From Lithodes maja (Eukaryota; Arthropoda; Malacostraca; Decapoda; Lithodidae): a stretch of DNA of 64,000 nt. The DNA lies in the NCBI GenBank assembly GCA_037953745.1, contig JBAKBP010007955.1, forward strand, positions 1-64,000, read 5' to 3'. Of the stretch, positions 33,779 through 44,774 are shown piece after piece. The translations under genes were made by a program, and so were the position numbers. Numbering within the stretch: position 1 is the stretch's first letter; every line of letters starts with the position of its first letter. The notes below the pieces were generated by a model. The model saw only the letters and a list, made by a program, of their open reading frames with translations. It ran no database searches and was not told the origin of the DNA.

Positions 33779-34255
33779 CTACGACTGATCATCTACCCTC
33801 GATAAACAATCCGCGATCACATTGTCACATCCCGCAATATGACGGATGTCCAGGTTATACTCCTGCAACATCAAAGACCACCTGGTCAGTCTCATATTGC
33901 GATTGTGAAATTGATTTAGGAATCTCAAAGGGTGATGATCAGTGTAGATAACCACGACTGGGCCATAGGCTGGAACATACACCTCGAAGTGCCTGAGCGA
34001 CAGCACAATCGCCAGTAATTCCTTTTCTATTGTAGAATAGTTCTTTTGTGCAGCATTGAACTTCTTAGAAAAGAAACTTACTGGGTGTTCCACACCTTCA
34101 TTGTCTGTCTGTAGCAAGACGGCACCAGCCCCTACACCACTAGCATCTGTTGCCAGCTGAAAAGGCCTGTTAAAGTCTGGGGCCCTGAGTATCGGGTGAG
34201 TACACAGCAAATGCTTCACCAAATTAAAAGCCTTTTCACACTCAGGCGCCCACAA
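33779..34255 (-). pseudogene. RNase H domain of pol, copy B
   Basis: Gypsy RNase H with catalytic boxes: FQLATDASGVGAGAVLLQ (first Asp), STIEKELLAIVLSLRHFEVY (Glu), VVIYTDHHPLRFLN (Asp), and a final HIAGCDNVIADCLSRV. It removes the RNA template. It follows RT, but an indel near 34245 (WAPECEKAF side) puts it in a different frame. All catalytic residues are present, unlike in A and C. Confidence 0.88.
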
Positions 34256-35072
34256 AAACTTTGTCTTTAGATAACAAATCTGTGAGAGGTGCCAACACCG
34301 TGGAGTAACCTTTTATAAAGCGTCTGTAGTAGCCTATCATACCCAAGAATCTCATAATCTGCTTCTTGGTGGTTGGGTGCGGAAATTTATTGATAGCCTG
34401 TACCTTGTTCTGAGGAGGGCACACCTGTCCCCTTCCCACTACAAACCCAAGGTACTGCACAGTGGCTTTTACGAAGTCACACTTTGCCAAATTTACTACC
34501 AGACCTGCTTCACTAAGTTTCCGGAACAAGGTCTCCAGGTGCTCACAATGGCTCTCAAAGTCGTCATCATAAATGATTACATCGTCCAAGTATACGGTGC
34601 AATTTGGAATGTCCTTGACAATTTCATTCATCAGGTTCTGAAACGTTGCTGGTGCATTCTTAAGTCCGTAGGGCATAACATTACACCGGTAAGTACTCCC
34701 GTCCACCACAAAACCACATACCTCTTTAGCACGCTCGGACAAAGGTACTTGCCAGTAACCTTTTACTAAATCTACTTTAGACAAAAACCGAGCATTACCA
34801 ATTTTATCAACACTATCATCAACCCGAGGAAGAGGATATGGGTTAGTTGGAGTCAAACCGTTTAGCCTACGGAAATCAATACAGAAGCGTACCTTGCCAT
34901 CTGGCTTAGGCTGCAGTGTTACGGGGGAAGTCCATTTAACGGTGCCTTTCTCTATCAACCCTCTACCGAGCATATACTCCAACTCATCCCTCAGAGCGGG
35001 TAGTTTTATGGGGGGCACACGGTACGGGATTGACTTAAAGGGTAGATGGTCCCCCACGTCAACATCATGCAT
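34242..35072 (-). pseudogene. reverse transcriptase domain of pol, copy B
   Basis: About 276 codons: VDVGDHLPFKSIPYRVPP at the N-terminus, FCIDFRRLNGLTP, FLSKVDLVKGYWQVPLSERA with the first catalytic Asp (residue 101 of this frame), YGLKNAPATFQNLMN, the catalytic YLDDVIIYDDD (YLDD at 161-164) and FLGMIGYYRRFIKGY. It synthesises element cDNA in the cytoplasmic particle. It is separated from the upstream frame by a one-base deletion in a T run near 35110. In A and C the part around YLDD is deleted. Confidence 0.9.
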
Positions 35073-37783
35073 AGCCTGAGTAGTGAGGCCTGGGTGTTCA
35101 GAAATACAGTGGGGTATGAACCGAGCAACTGACGGATAGCTTCAAACTGCGGCTCAGGCAAATGAGCTATAGCCTCGTCAGCCCTTAGGCTCGAGTTCCC
35201 CGCCCACTGATCCGCTGAAACATGGTGATCCCAGCTATCCTCCTCTGAAGCTTGACTGTCCCCCTCTCCTTCTCCACCACGGCCGCAACAAGCCAACACA
35301 GGGACAGTGAGAGGCTCAGAGGGGCGCCTCACATACTCTTTTATCAGGTTCACGTGACATAACTGGTTCTTTTTCCTCCGGTCTGGAGTGGCAACAAGGT
35401 AATCTAGGTCCGAAATTTTCTCCACAATTTTATAGGGTCCAGTATACTTCGCAGACAAGGGGTTACCAACCAAAGGCAACAAAATTAATACCTCTTGTCC
35501 TACAATGAACTTCCGGAGCTTCACTTTGCGATCATACCTGTCCTTCATTAAAGCTTGTGATCCTGTTAAATTCCGACCTGCCATCTCCAGACTCTTAAGC
35601 ATGCGCTCACGGCTTTCAAACACATACTTTAACAAGGAACAAGGCTGCACAGTTCCTTCCCAAATTTCCCGCAGCATATTAAGGGGGCCCCTGACGCGGT
35701 GTCCAAAAATCAGCTCGTTTGGACTAAATCCCAGGCTCTCACCAGGCACTTCCCGAGCAGCAAACAGTACATACGGCAATCCAAGATCCCAATCTCTTCC
35801 GTTGTCAGCACAATAACACCTGAGCATGCTTTTAAGGGTGGCATGCCACCGCTCAAGCACCCCTTGGCTCTCAGGGTGATACGCTGACGATACCACCGCC
35901 CGTATCCCATGCTGTTGCATTGTTTGCTTAAAGAGATTGGAGGTGAAATTGGACCCCTGGTCAGACTGAATCTCCTCCGGGTACCCGTACCTTGAAAAGT
36001 ACCACAACAAGTTACTGACTACCGTCTTAGCCATGCCGTTTTTCATGGGGTATGCATCGGGGTATCTAGTGGCAACATCCATGATGGTTAACAAAAATTT
36101 ATTACCAGCCTTTGTGGGAGGGAGTGGACCAACCATGTCAACAACAATCTTACTAAAAGGTGGCCCAATTACAGGCATAGGGTGCAACGGAGCTTTAGGA
36201 ATAACTTGGTTTGGTTTCCCGACCCGTTGACAAATATCACATGAGTTTATCCATGACTGCACATGAGACTTCATCCCCGGCCACCAAAACAACTTCCCCA
36301 AAGCCGCCACCGTTTTTCTTACCCCCAAATGTCCTGCCAGCGGTGTGTCATGCGCCAAACTCAGTAGGCTATCCCTGCACTCCCGCGGCACCACCAACTG
36401 GTCCACTACTCCGGACCCCTTTTTCCAGCTACGGTTAGGGTCTTGAAAACGCCGATAGAGGATGCCATCTAAATAAAAAAAATCTCCCGGCTGTGCATCA
36501 CCGTCCTCGTCGAGCTCCACAGCTCCATTAGCACACGTTTGGAGCTCAGGGTCCTCCAGCTGCAACCGACATATATCTGAGGGTGCCAAGCGATCTAATT
36601 GCTCCCGGAGCAATGCATGACCCTCCCCGATACTGGGCTGCTCCCTCTGTCTCTCTCGATGTTCATAACGTTGCTGTCGTGGAGACTCGTCATGCCCAGC
36701 CTCGTCACTCTCGATGACAGGCCCAGGGGCTACTCCAGAACTAAGTAATGGTGCTAATACTGAATCACCCAGGAGAGCCGCCGAGTCAAAACTCTTAAAA
36801 CCAACTCCAGCTTTAGCCTCCTCCTGTTGATCGTTCCTCTGCTGGTCTGAAGACGGAGAACTAGGCTGTGACACTTTAGCTGCCCGAGCTCGGGTGACAG
36901 CACACGCCATGGGTTGTGCCTGGCACCGCTCGACCCACTCTCGCTCTTCCCTACTCACGTCGGCCGGCCTCTCGGCAACGACTAAGGGTAGAACCTCAGA
37001 AGCGGGCATTGCAAAGTCGTTGCCGAGAAGAAGGTCGACGCCCTCCACTGGCAGTTTCTCCACAATCCCAACATCCAATTCACGTGCCACACCATCCACC
37101 TCCAACTCCAACCGCACCAGCGGGTATGACCGAGTTGCATTAATACCCTGCACCACTACCACCCGAGCCGCATTTATAGGGTAGCCAGTCAAGTTTTTCA
37201 TCAAAGTCTGGGAAGCACCTGTATCACGCAAGACCTCTACTCCATGCTTGCGCCCCGCCCACATCACGCAACCCCGTCCTCTATGGTCGCAAAAAACATC
37301 CTGAGCAGGGTTCGAGCCTCCCAGGTGCTTCTGCACTGGCTGTGCCTCAGCCTCTGACGAACTGCCCCGGGCAAACTCAGAAGACTTCAGAGACACACCA
37401 ATGTTGCAGGCCAAAGACACAGCTGCTGTAGGTGGTTTGCTAGGACAGACTCTTGCAAAGTGCCCCTTTTTATGACATTGATAACACTCTAACTCCCCTT
37501 TGGGCTTCCCTTGGTACTGGGAAGGGCCCGGCCCCTTCTTAAATGGGACGGTGCTAGTCTTGTGGTCAGTCTTGGTATCGTAACTCTTGTACTTGTTTGC
37601 ATAAGATATATTACTAACTCGGGGGGGTGGGGCGTCACGCCCCTTGTTACCTGCCTCACTACGCTGGGCAGACCCGCACCCACGAATTAATGATAGCCGG
37701 AGGTCAGCCATCTCAGCTGCCTCCTGTAGAGTTTTTGGATTCTTTTCTTTAATAGTTAAAGTCATTTCTGCACCTGTACACAC
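35006..37783 (-). pseudogene. nucleocapsid, protease and integrase, copy B
   Basis: 925-codon frame. Residues 100-113 are a CCHC knuckle (CYQCHKKGHFARVC); 187-190 DTGA, the aspartic protease site; 251-257 LLLGNDF. Integrase: zinc domain H478, H485, C515, C518; core catalytic Asp549 (IVVDMVGP), Asp608 (QSDQGSNF) and Glu644 (GVLERWH), the last two 35 residues apart as expected; GPY/F-type tail at 782-784 (TGPYKIVEKI). After the tail comes a Glu-rich linker, then RT. The integrase would insert cDNA. Only the frame edges are damaged: +2 bases near 37765 upstream and a deletion near 35110 downstream. Confidence 0.92.
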
Positions 37784-38910
37784 TTATAAAACTGCTCGAG
37801 CAGAAACAGCTCAGTCAACTGTTCGGCCGTCTCAGCTTTCTCAGAACGTGTCCAGTTTGTAAGTGCATCTTTTAAGTCCCGGGCATGTTCAAGAAAGGTC
37901 GCCTCCCTAGTCTTTGTAACACCCCGAAACTTCAATCGATATGTTTCTGGTTGCAACTCGTATGCCCGTAGGACAGCTCTCTTCAATTCTGGGTAGTCAA
38001 TGCAAGACTCTAAAGGCAGTGCATCATAAGCCTTCAGACCCTTACCCGTAAGTCTTGAGGAGACCAGAGCTGCCCACTTCTCTTCAGGCCAATTATGCTC
38101 CCTACACTTCTTCTCAAAACGATTAAAAAATTCTGTGACTTCAGTTTCACTAAATGCCGGCACCAATTTGACTAAGTGGGACAAGGACTGTTCTCTTACT
38201 TGGCCCTCACGGCCCATCCGAGTCCCTGTCGACTCTGCACGAGTCTTATCTAAATCTATTTGAGCACAATATTTCTCTGAGTCGTACCTAAGCTCAGCCT
38301 CATGCCTCCTAGTCTCAGCCTCAATCTCATGCCTCCTAGTCTCATTCTCCTGCTTCCTAGACTCAGCCTCAATCTCCTTCTCCTGCTTCCTAGACTCAGC
38401 CTCAATCTCATACTTCCTAGACTCAATTTTAGCAAGCTCAAGTCTAAATATCATATCTGGAGACAGGCAGGAAGAGGGAGCTGCCACTACTGAAGGAGGG
38501 GGGGCAAGAACTGGGGAACCACCATACGCACCGCCCGAGGGCACTCCAATCTTCCAATTCTCATCCCTCTGTGGGAGAGTGCTAACCTCCGGCAACTGAG
38601 TGGACGGCACTGTGGGAGTCGAGTGAGAGGGGATCTGGGGAGGAACCCCCCCAAACGCCCTCTCCTCCGAAACCCCATGTCGCCCACGCAACACCCAGGA
38701 AATCAGCTCCCCCTTGGACATCCCTCCTACATTGGATAGACCCAAAACCTTGGCTATCAGGTGCAAGCCATAAACATTCACCCCAGTCAGCCTCTCCTCC
38801 GTCACGTGGTACCGCTTACTCACAAAAACTCTAGCATCCTCCTCACTAGTTACTAACGGCACCTCCTCAAATGGCATCTCTCGCTCCTCGTCAGTACTAG
38901 GGCACGACAT
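37762..38910 (-). pseudogene. gag, copy B
   Basis: Starts at the conserved ATG at 38910. N-terminal domain, proline-rich linker, then a longer Arg/Glu/Lys coiled-coil-like repeat than in A or C (KYEIEAESRKQEKEIEAESR and further units), then the capsid with EVTEFFNRFEKKCREHNWP and the SCAN-like ETAEQLTELFLLEQFYKC. It ends prematurely because TGTGTACAGG replaces TGTACTGG, a +2 shift, near 37765. In C this is fused in frame to protease and the rest, so the native product is one Gag-Pol frame. Confidence 0.9.
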
Positions 38911-39109
38911 ACTGAAGTTCACAAAAAATTCTCGAGACAAAAGTGTTAAACTCCCTTATGTAAGCACTAATTACTAAATTAACTGGAGTCTCTTAAATGC
39001 TCTCCTAATTGCCTTACAAAAAAAAATATTCTTCAATATGTACGCTAAAGTACGAACAAACAAATGTTGTACAACTCTGCAAAAATTTATACTGTTCACA
39101 AAATCCTAA

Positions 39110-39121
39110 GCAAGGTCGCCA
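39110..39121 (-). other. putative primer binding site, copy B
   Basis: TGGCGACCTTGC on the minus strand, two bases inside the 5' LTR, as in copies A and C. Confidence 0.5.
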
Positions 39122-39123
39122 TT

Positions 39124-40986
39124 TGTTACGACCGGGCACTCGGGTACACTAGGGCTCTTACACAGGACTCGAGTATGGCTCGCTGCCACAACGGAAACAC
39201 ACGATCCCAACCCCAGAGTACTGCCAGCCGAACAAAAAACGCCACTACCCTCCAGAGTTCTATCTGCTATAACGGGGTATACAAGAAATCGGTACTAGCG
39301 TTTCACACAACAGACTAATAACAAGACGGGAGTTATCTAGTCTGGTCAACAATCAAACAAAGAAGAAAGTACTACAACACTAAAGAATAGTGTTGGCCGA
39401 AGCCGAAGTAATCCACCCTTGACTAAGAACTTAAGAAGTCCTCCACCCTCTACTTCGGATCGGCACTATTACGTTACGTTAAACAATAGTCCTCGAGCAT
39501 CAAGCAAGGAATCTTCTGATAAAGTTAGATGCTTCTCGAATACTCGTAAGAAGTAAGTATCGGATTTTGAACAGCAATTCAATAAGTAACACACTGGCAA
39601 TTAACTAATATTAAAGGCTTTAAATTGACATAAGAAGAATTATAATAATAGACAATAGTACAGGGCAAACATTAAGAAGAAGTACTCCGACAATGCACTG
39701 ACAATAGCCTACTAGGATTGTGCTCGTGGGCCACTAATCTCTAAAGTAGCTAAGCGTGCCACACATGAAATCAATAGTGCATAAACAATAACATACATAA
39801 GGAGAAGCTGCAATACTATGCTGTATCTGCTGGTCGAGCAAAGTCTAGCTGGGATATCTAAGGTTAGGAAACAATGGCTGAGCAAGCGGCTCGTAGCCTA
39901 GCGAGGTCCTTAAGACTGTGCGGCCAAATTACGTTAATTGACGGGATGCTCTCTTGAGAGATCCAGATCACTAGTATCTGGTTCTCTCCTGGCGATCCTC
40001 TCAAAGTCAAGCAAATGAGATAGCACAGTGTTGGGTGGCAGAGGCAAAAGCCCTCACTCGCAACACAGTGCTAAACTCCCACGGTACACAGTCAGAAAGA
40101 CCACCTAGGCGTTCCACGTCTCCGTTGCAATTGTACTGGTTCAACCGCAACCTAGTACTCATAGGAAATCACAACTCAGAAACCCTATCCCAGTCTAGCA
40201 TTGCCTAAGCCAGCAGAAAACAGGAACATGAATAATCGCACACAGGGAAATGCATATACGAGTGCAACAAACATCAATCAATCCTATTCTAGTTAACCCT
40301 TCCAAAAATAGGCTATCTAACAGGCACTTATCTCGTGAGAACTCAAGCGATAATACTTTGGCTGACTAAATCTGCACCAAAGGGGTCATTGAGGTTATAA
40401 AGGGTCGAGAAGGGAAGAAGATAGGCTGTTCAGAGAGTAGAGAAAGTTCACATCAGTCGGAAGAATATGGATAGTTGCAAGGGATATGAGAAGTCGCTCT
40501 GCCTGATGAGTTCTAAAGAATTGTGGCGAGGACCTCTCCTTTTTATACTCGGCCCTCTAGCGGCATATCGCAAACTACTAAGGACCGCCCACTGACAATC
40601 ATTACGTAATATTCTCTCTCAATCTGGGATCGACAAAGGATTTCCCACGCGCTTGAGGAGGGAGGAGGGAGGAGGGAGGAGGGAGGGAGGCCTACCTACC
40701 TCGTGGCGCGCTCCCGGGCCGCCGCCACACAACTCTCTCTCTTCTCCTCTCATCATTACATATAAGTCCCACACACAATACTTATATCTAATGATATAAA
40801 ATAGAACTCGTTGACTTAGAAGAAAACAAAATACATAATTATAATACTTATAGTACAACGGCTCACATAAACTGAGTTAGGAAACTCTACACGGACTACA
40901 GCCAAAGTTCCTGCCCTGACGATCCTAGCGAGAGTGGGGTCTGACTGAGCGTTCTGTACAGCATGCTCATACTCGGCATGCGTCAC
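39124..40986 (-). repeat. 5' LTR of copy B
   Basis: About 1,863 bp; carries the TATA box at 40540-40547 (minus strand). Compared with its partner it has extra GGAGG units near 40665 and a few substitutions, for example CAGGGCAAAC where the other has CATGGCAAAC. Confidence 0.93.
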
Positions 40987-40989
40987 ACT

Positions 40990-41250
40990 AGTGATACAGA
41001 TGGTGGTTTGGCAGTTTGACAGTTTGGATAGTGTGACAGATGGTGGTTTGACAGTTTTGATATTGTGACAGTTGGTGGTGTGACAGTTTGAAAGCTTTGA
41101 AAGTATGACAGTTGGTTGCTTGGCAGTTTGAAAGTATGACCGTTAGTGGTGTGACAGTTTGAAAGTGTGCAAGTTGGTGTTTTGACAGTTTGAATATTTA
41201 AAAAGTGTGACAGTTGATGATTTGACAGTTTGAAAGTGTGACGGTGGTCC
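40990..41250. repeat. minisatellite, (GTGACAGTTGGTGGTTTGACAG)-like units
   Basis: Six to eight irregular units of about 30-40 bp built from GTGACAGTTGGTGG and TTTGACAGTTTGAAAG; also adjoins the right flank of copy B, which inserted at its left end. Confidence 0.8.
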
Positions 41251-41357
41251 ATTGATACTTCCTACTACGAGAGTTTAATCGACGTGTAAATACCTTCAGG
41301 ATAATGTCCACAAATTATTCCGCGCGCACACCTTACGATCAAGTCAGAACTCCGGTC

Positions 41358-41360
<3 letters not shown>

Positions 41361-41393
<33 letters not shown>
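41361..41393. repeat. (GA)n microsatellite
   Basis: Uninterrupted GA dinucleotide run of about 33 bases. Confidence 0.98.
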
Positions 41394-41396
<3 letters not shown>

Positions 41397-42298
41397 TATG
41401 TCCTGCATAATATAAATTACGAACCGCCCGTACTAACGCATAACCCATCCCCATATTCACCTTATTTTCAAGAAACTGAATATTCGCCATTTTTCCTCCA
41501 AACCTCAAGTATTTTCGAGCAGTCTGGCATGGGGAGTGACATTCTTTGTTGCCAAGTTTCAAGAATGTTGCTTCCAAGCCAAGTGCTGTACAGTCTCCGC
41601 AGAAAGTTCATGGTTTGGAATTATGGTTGAGAGCGAGGTAAAATAAGGGTCAATAAAGTACTGTATACGGAGCGGAGCCAGTTTTCACAATTTTTAAAAT
41701 CCGCTAACTTCACTATATGAAAACTGTTATACCAGGGATTTTACGAGGTTTTATGATTGGATTTGGTAGGTTCTACTCGACTGGAGAAGGCAAAGTCACA
41801 CAACACATGCATAGAAGATATAAAGGATACATATAACACTGAGTATATTCGTGAACAGTATTTCCTAGCATGAACGAGGATCTGCAACGAGATCAGAAAT
41901 TAAATGGCTGTATTTCTTACCTCTAGGTTAACTCACAAATCATGAATGAAAAACTCTCACAAGATTTATAAAGTCAATTTACTAAGTGACTATTATTGGA
42001 CTCTGAGTTATTTATCTACCTTTGCACAAGTAAGAATTTTGGCAGATTCAATATATGTGGACTCTAACTTCTTTAACTTATTTATACCTTATTTCTGGGT
42101 ATGACTTGTGTTGTGAGTTTTCAATATTTACTCCTATTCTAACACGTGAAGCTGAAGTGGTGAAGAGTTGAGGTAACAGCAAGAGGGGTCTTCTGATTCT
42201 TCTTTCCGTTGGGCCGTTCAGGTTGGCCTGTTGTGTGGATAAGTTGTTTGGGATACAGATGGATTAGCTGGTTTTGGATCTTAAATGGAAGATCCTTA
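41394..42298. other. intergenic, nothing recognised
   Basis: AT-rich with no family that I can recognise on either strand. Confidence 0.5.
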
Positions 42299-42833
42299 GT
42301 GTCATGACACGGGGCACTTTCATCGGACGAACGCGAGAGGTTTTAGCTAGGCATGCCCTTGTCTAAGATTACTCGACTATCCTGATCGTTATTGAAGTTC
42401 CGTTTTGGTGCTCTTGACTTGGGGTATTTAATATGATGCCTCTAGTGTCATGACACAGTGGCAACGTATCGGGCTAACGCGAGGAAGTAGTATGGTCATG
42501 ATCATTCCTAGTTTCTTCGATCTGCCGCTGACCGTTATAAGAGGTTCAAAGGACTCAGGGGCAGTGTTTAAATCTTTTAATTGCAAGTGTCCGCTAACAT
42601 GTTGTTGGACATGCACTAAAGACATCTATATGCAGAGCACCGTTGTTACGGTGTCTCGCAAAGCCCTGAAGACTAGTCGAATGACTTTGTCATGACAAAG
42701 TATCTCTCGGTAGTTTTTAGAGTGCGTATTTAATAGGAAAAGTAAGGTTTGGGGACATGTCCGCTGGGTTATACTTCTAGTATTAAAAGTGCAGCCTAAT
42801 GAAGATCTTATGTTAATCCCAGTGTAATGACAC
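42299..42833. repeat. diverged tandem units with TGTCATGACA palindromes
   Basis: GTGTCATGACAC at 42299-42310 and 42445-42456 (146 bp apart), the 16-bp perfect palindrome CTTTGTCATGACAAAG at 42685-42700, and a one-base variant GTGTAATGACAC at 42822-42833. The first two are followed by similar sequence ending in AACGCGAG, so they belong to diverged tandem units. Confidence 0.75.
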
Positions 42834-44134
42834 GTGATAACAATAGTCCCTCAATAGGGAAAATAACTCCTCAGACCTATTGAGATATTCATCATGACTT
42901 CAATCTCGTTGCATGGGAGGGTAATTCTAGGACTACACCACTAGCACGCCAGTGTTATGAAGCCCTAAAACTGCTTGCCTTCTTCAGGTTTCGTCGGAGT
43001 AGTGACGACTTTAGCTGAGATGTCCCAGGGCAGGTATTAGGGGGTCAAAAGGTCATAAGTCCAGTAGGGCCGGATCCAGGGGGATTAGGAGGATCCTCTA
43101 GAAGTTTGCAGGCAGGTGAGTCGGCTTTTGGGTGGAAGAGGGGCGCAAGTGGCTTCTCTTCTTATGTTGGTATTGGTCCTTCTGGCTTTGGCTAAACATA
43201 ATCTTTCTTCTGGGGGCCTCGTGGTGTGGTGGTGTATGGTTGATGGTCTTTCCTGGTGTTACTGGAATGTCTGGTGTTATGGTGGCAATTCTGGCATCTC
43301 ATCTGGTGTTAGTAGAGGTTGTAGGGAATTGGGAATTTCTTTTATCTGCGTAGGTTGTAGTCTGGTGGTTATTTCTCACATGTGGTCTTTCTCTTGATGG
43401 CGTCGAGGTATTTCTTCTCTCCTTGTGTAGCACTGGTTTGTTGGTCTTATCTTCGTTTCTTCCTTTGTTTATGAGGGGCAGTTTCGGTATGCAGGGAATT
43501 TTTCTTGTCTTCTTATTATGGTTCCCGTTTCTGGTGTTGTTGGCTTTGTTTCAGTTTCTCCTTCTCTCTTTGCGCATTTTCTTTTCTGGCTTTTCTCAGT
43601 GTTGATATCCTGTTCTTCAAATTCCCATTCTTCAGCGGTTTTCCTTTTGTTAGTGGTGGGGGTCTTAGGGAATCCGGTTATTTTTAAAACAGTACAACAT
43701 CAATTTCAAATAACTTCAAAGTAACTATAAGCCTCTGATGTTTTGATATTATAACAAGCAGAAAGGTTAATATTTCATATACCTGCAGACTTGGATTATC
43801 GGTATCATCTTTTGTGCAAAGCCTTACATCCTACTTTACGTGTAATACATTGATTCACCAATGGATTGTAATGTGATTCACCAATGGATTGTAATGTGAT
43901 TTGTTTATATTTAAATATGTAATTGGTCTAATTTTATTAACTATATGCAAAACAAAATTGGTAAAATATATCTGACACAATATTGACCCTTTCCTTGCTC
44001 TTCATTGCTAAGAGTGCTTGGTCATACCTTCTCTTAATTGTTACCCCTGAGACTGACAAATCTTGGAATTACAGAAAACAGACGATAGTGTACAGTACGA
44101 TAGAGAAGCTTTTGGTTGACTCTGGCTATCAATA
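42834..44134. other. intergenic, T/G-rich, nothing recognised
   Basis: 43100-43700 is T- and G-rich and translates into hydrophobic low-complexity frames with no family resemblance. 43851-43891 has a short tandem duplication (GATTCACCAATGGATTGTAATGT, two copies). Confidence 0.5.
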
Positions 44135-44137
44135 GAG

Positions 44138-44774
44138 TATCAATTCAAGGATTGTGTGGGTGAGAATGAAAGTAGGAATACAAACGTGGGTGATTGTATG
44201 TGTGTATGCCCCGACAGAGGATATACTTGAAAGAAAGAAAGAGGAGTTCTGGATGAATGTGGAGGCGTGCCTGGAGAAGTTTGACAAGAACGAAAGAATA
44301 TTTCTGATTGGGGATATGAATGGTAAGGTGGGTGATAGGAAAGTTGAGGGAGTGGTGGGAGGGTGGGGGGTACCATCAGAGGTGAATGGGAATGGTAGTG
44401 CACTTGTGGACGTATGTGTGGGGAGGAGGCTGTGGATAGCCAACACCTTCTTCCGACACAGAATGATCCACAGGTACACGTGGAAACGGATGTTGACGAT
44501 GAAGGATAAGACAGTGGTGGAACGAAAGTCATTGATTGATTATGTATGTGTGGATGAACGAATGAAGACATCTGTGATGGATGCTAGGGTGTATAGGGGT
44601 ATTGGAGGGGGTCTGTCTGATCATTATGTAGTGGTAGCTAAGGTTAGGATACAAAAGAAGTGGGTGAGGAGAGCGGGAGGGAGGCGAGAGGAGGGTGGAA
44701 TGGTGAGGAGAGTGGAGAGGTTGCAGGAGGAGGAAGTCAGGGAGGAGTACAGGAGAGCGTGGAAAGACGACTAG
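44138..44774 (+). pseudogene. RTE endonuclease fragment
   Basis: RIVWVRMKVGIQTWVIVCVYAP, FLIGDMNGKVGDRKVEG (GDMN, active-site region), SLIDYVCVDERM and GLSDHYVVVAKV (SDH motif) of an APE-type endonuclease. The first catalytic motifs are lost by 5' truncation. A small indel near 44770 shifts translation relative to the RT that follows. Confidence 0.85.

Larger units (their letters stand above)
31419..40986 (-). mobile_element. Ty3/Gypsy LTR retrotransposon copy B, full domain set, integrase upstream of RT
   Basis: Both LTRs present (31419-33264 and 39124-40986), with a 4-bp ACTA flanking repeat at 31415-31418 and 40987-40990. Reading on the minus strand the order is LTR, primer site, gag, CCHC, protease, integrase, RT, RNase H, polypurine tract, LTR. 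Integrase before RT is the reverse of standard Ty3/Gypsy order and characteristic of Gmr1-like elements. Three frameshifts (about 37765, 35110, 34245) break what was one gag-pol frame in copy C, so this copy is probably inactive though recently complete. Confidence 0.93.

Noticed and set aside
33779..38910. A Copia-type element, because integrase precedes RT
   Set aside because: Motifs (YLDDVIIY RT, Gypsy RNase H boxes, GPY tail of integrase, FCIDFRRLN) are Ty3/Gypsy-type; only the order is Copia-like.
43116..43724. Hydrophobic frames resembling membrane proteins
   Set aside because: T/G-rich DNA gives Leu/Phe/Val/Trp runs by composition; three frames are open at once with no family resemblance.
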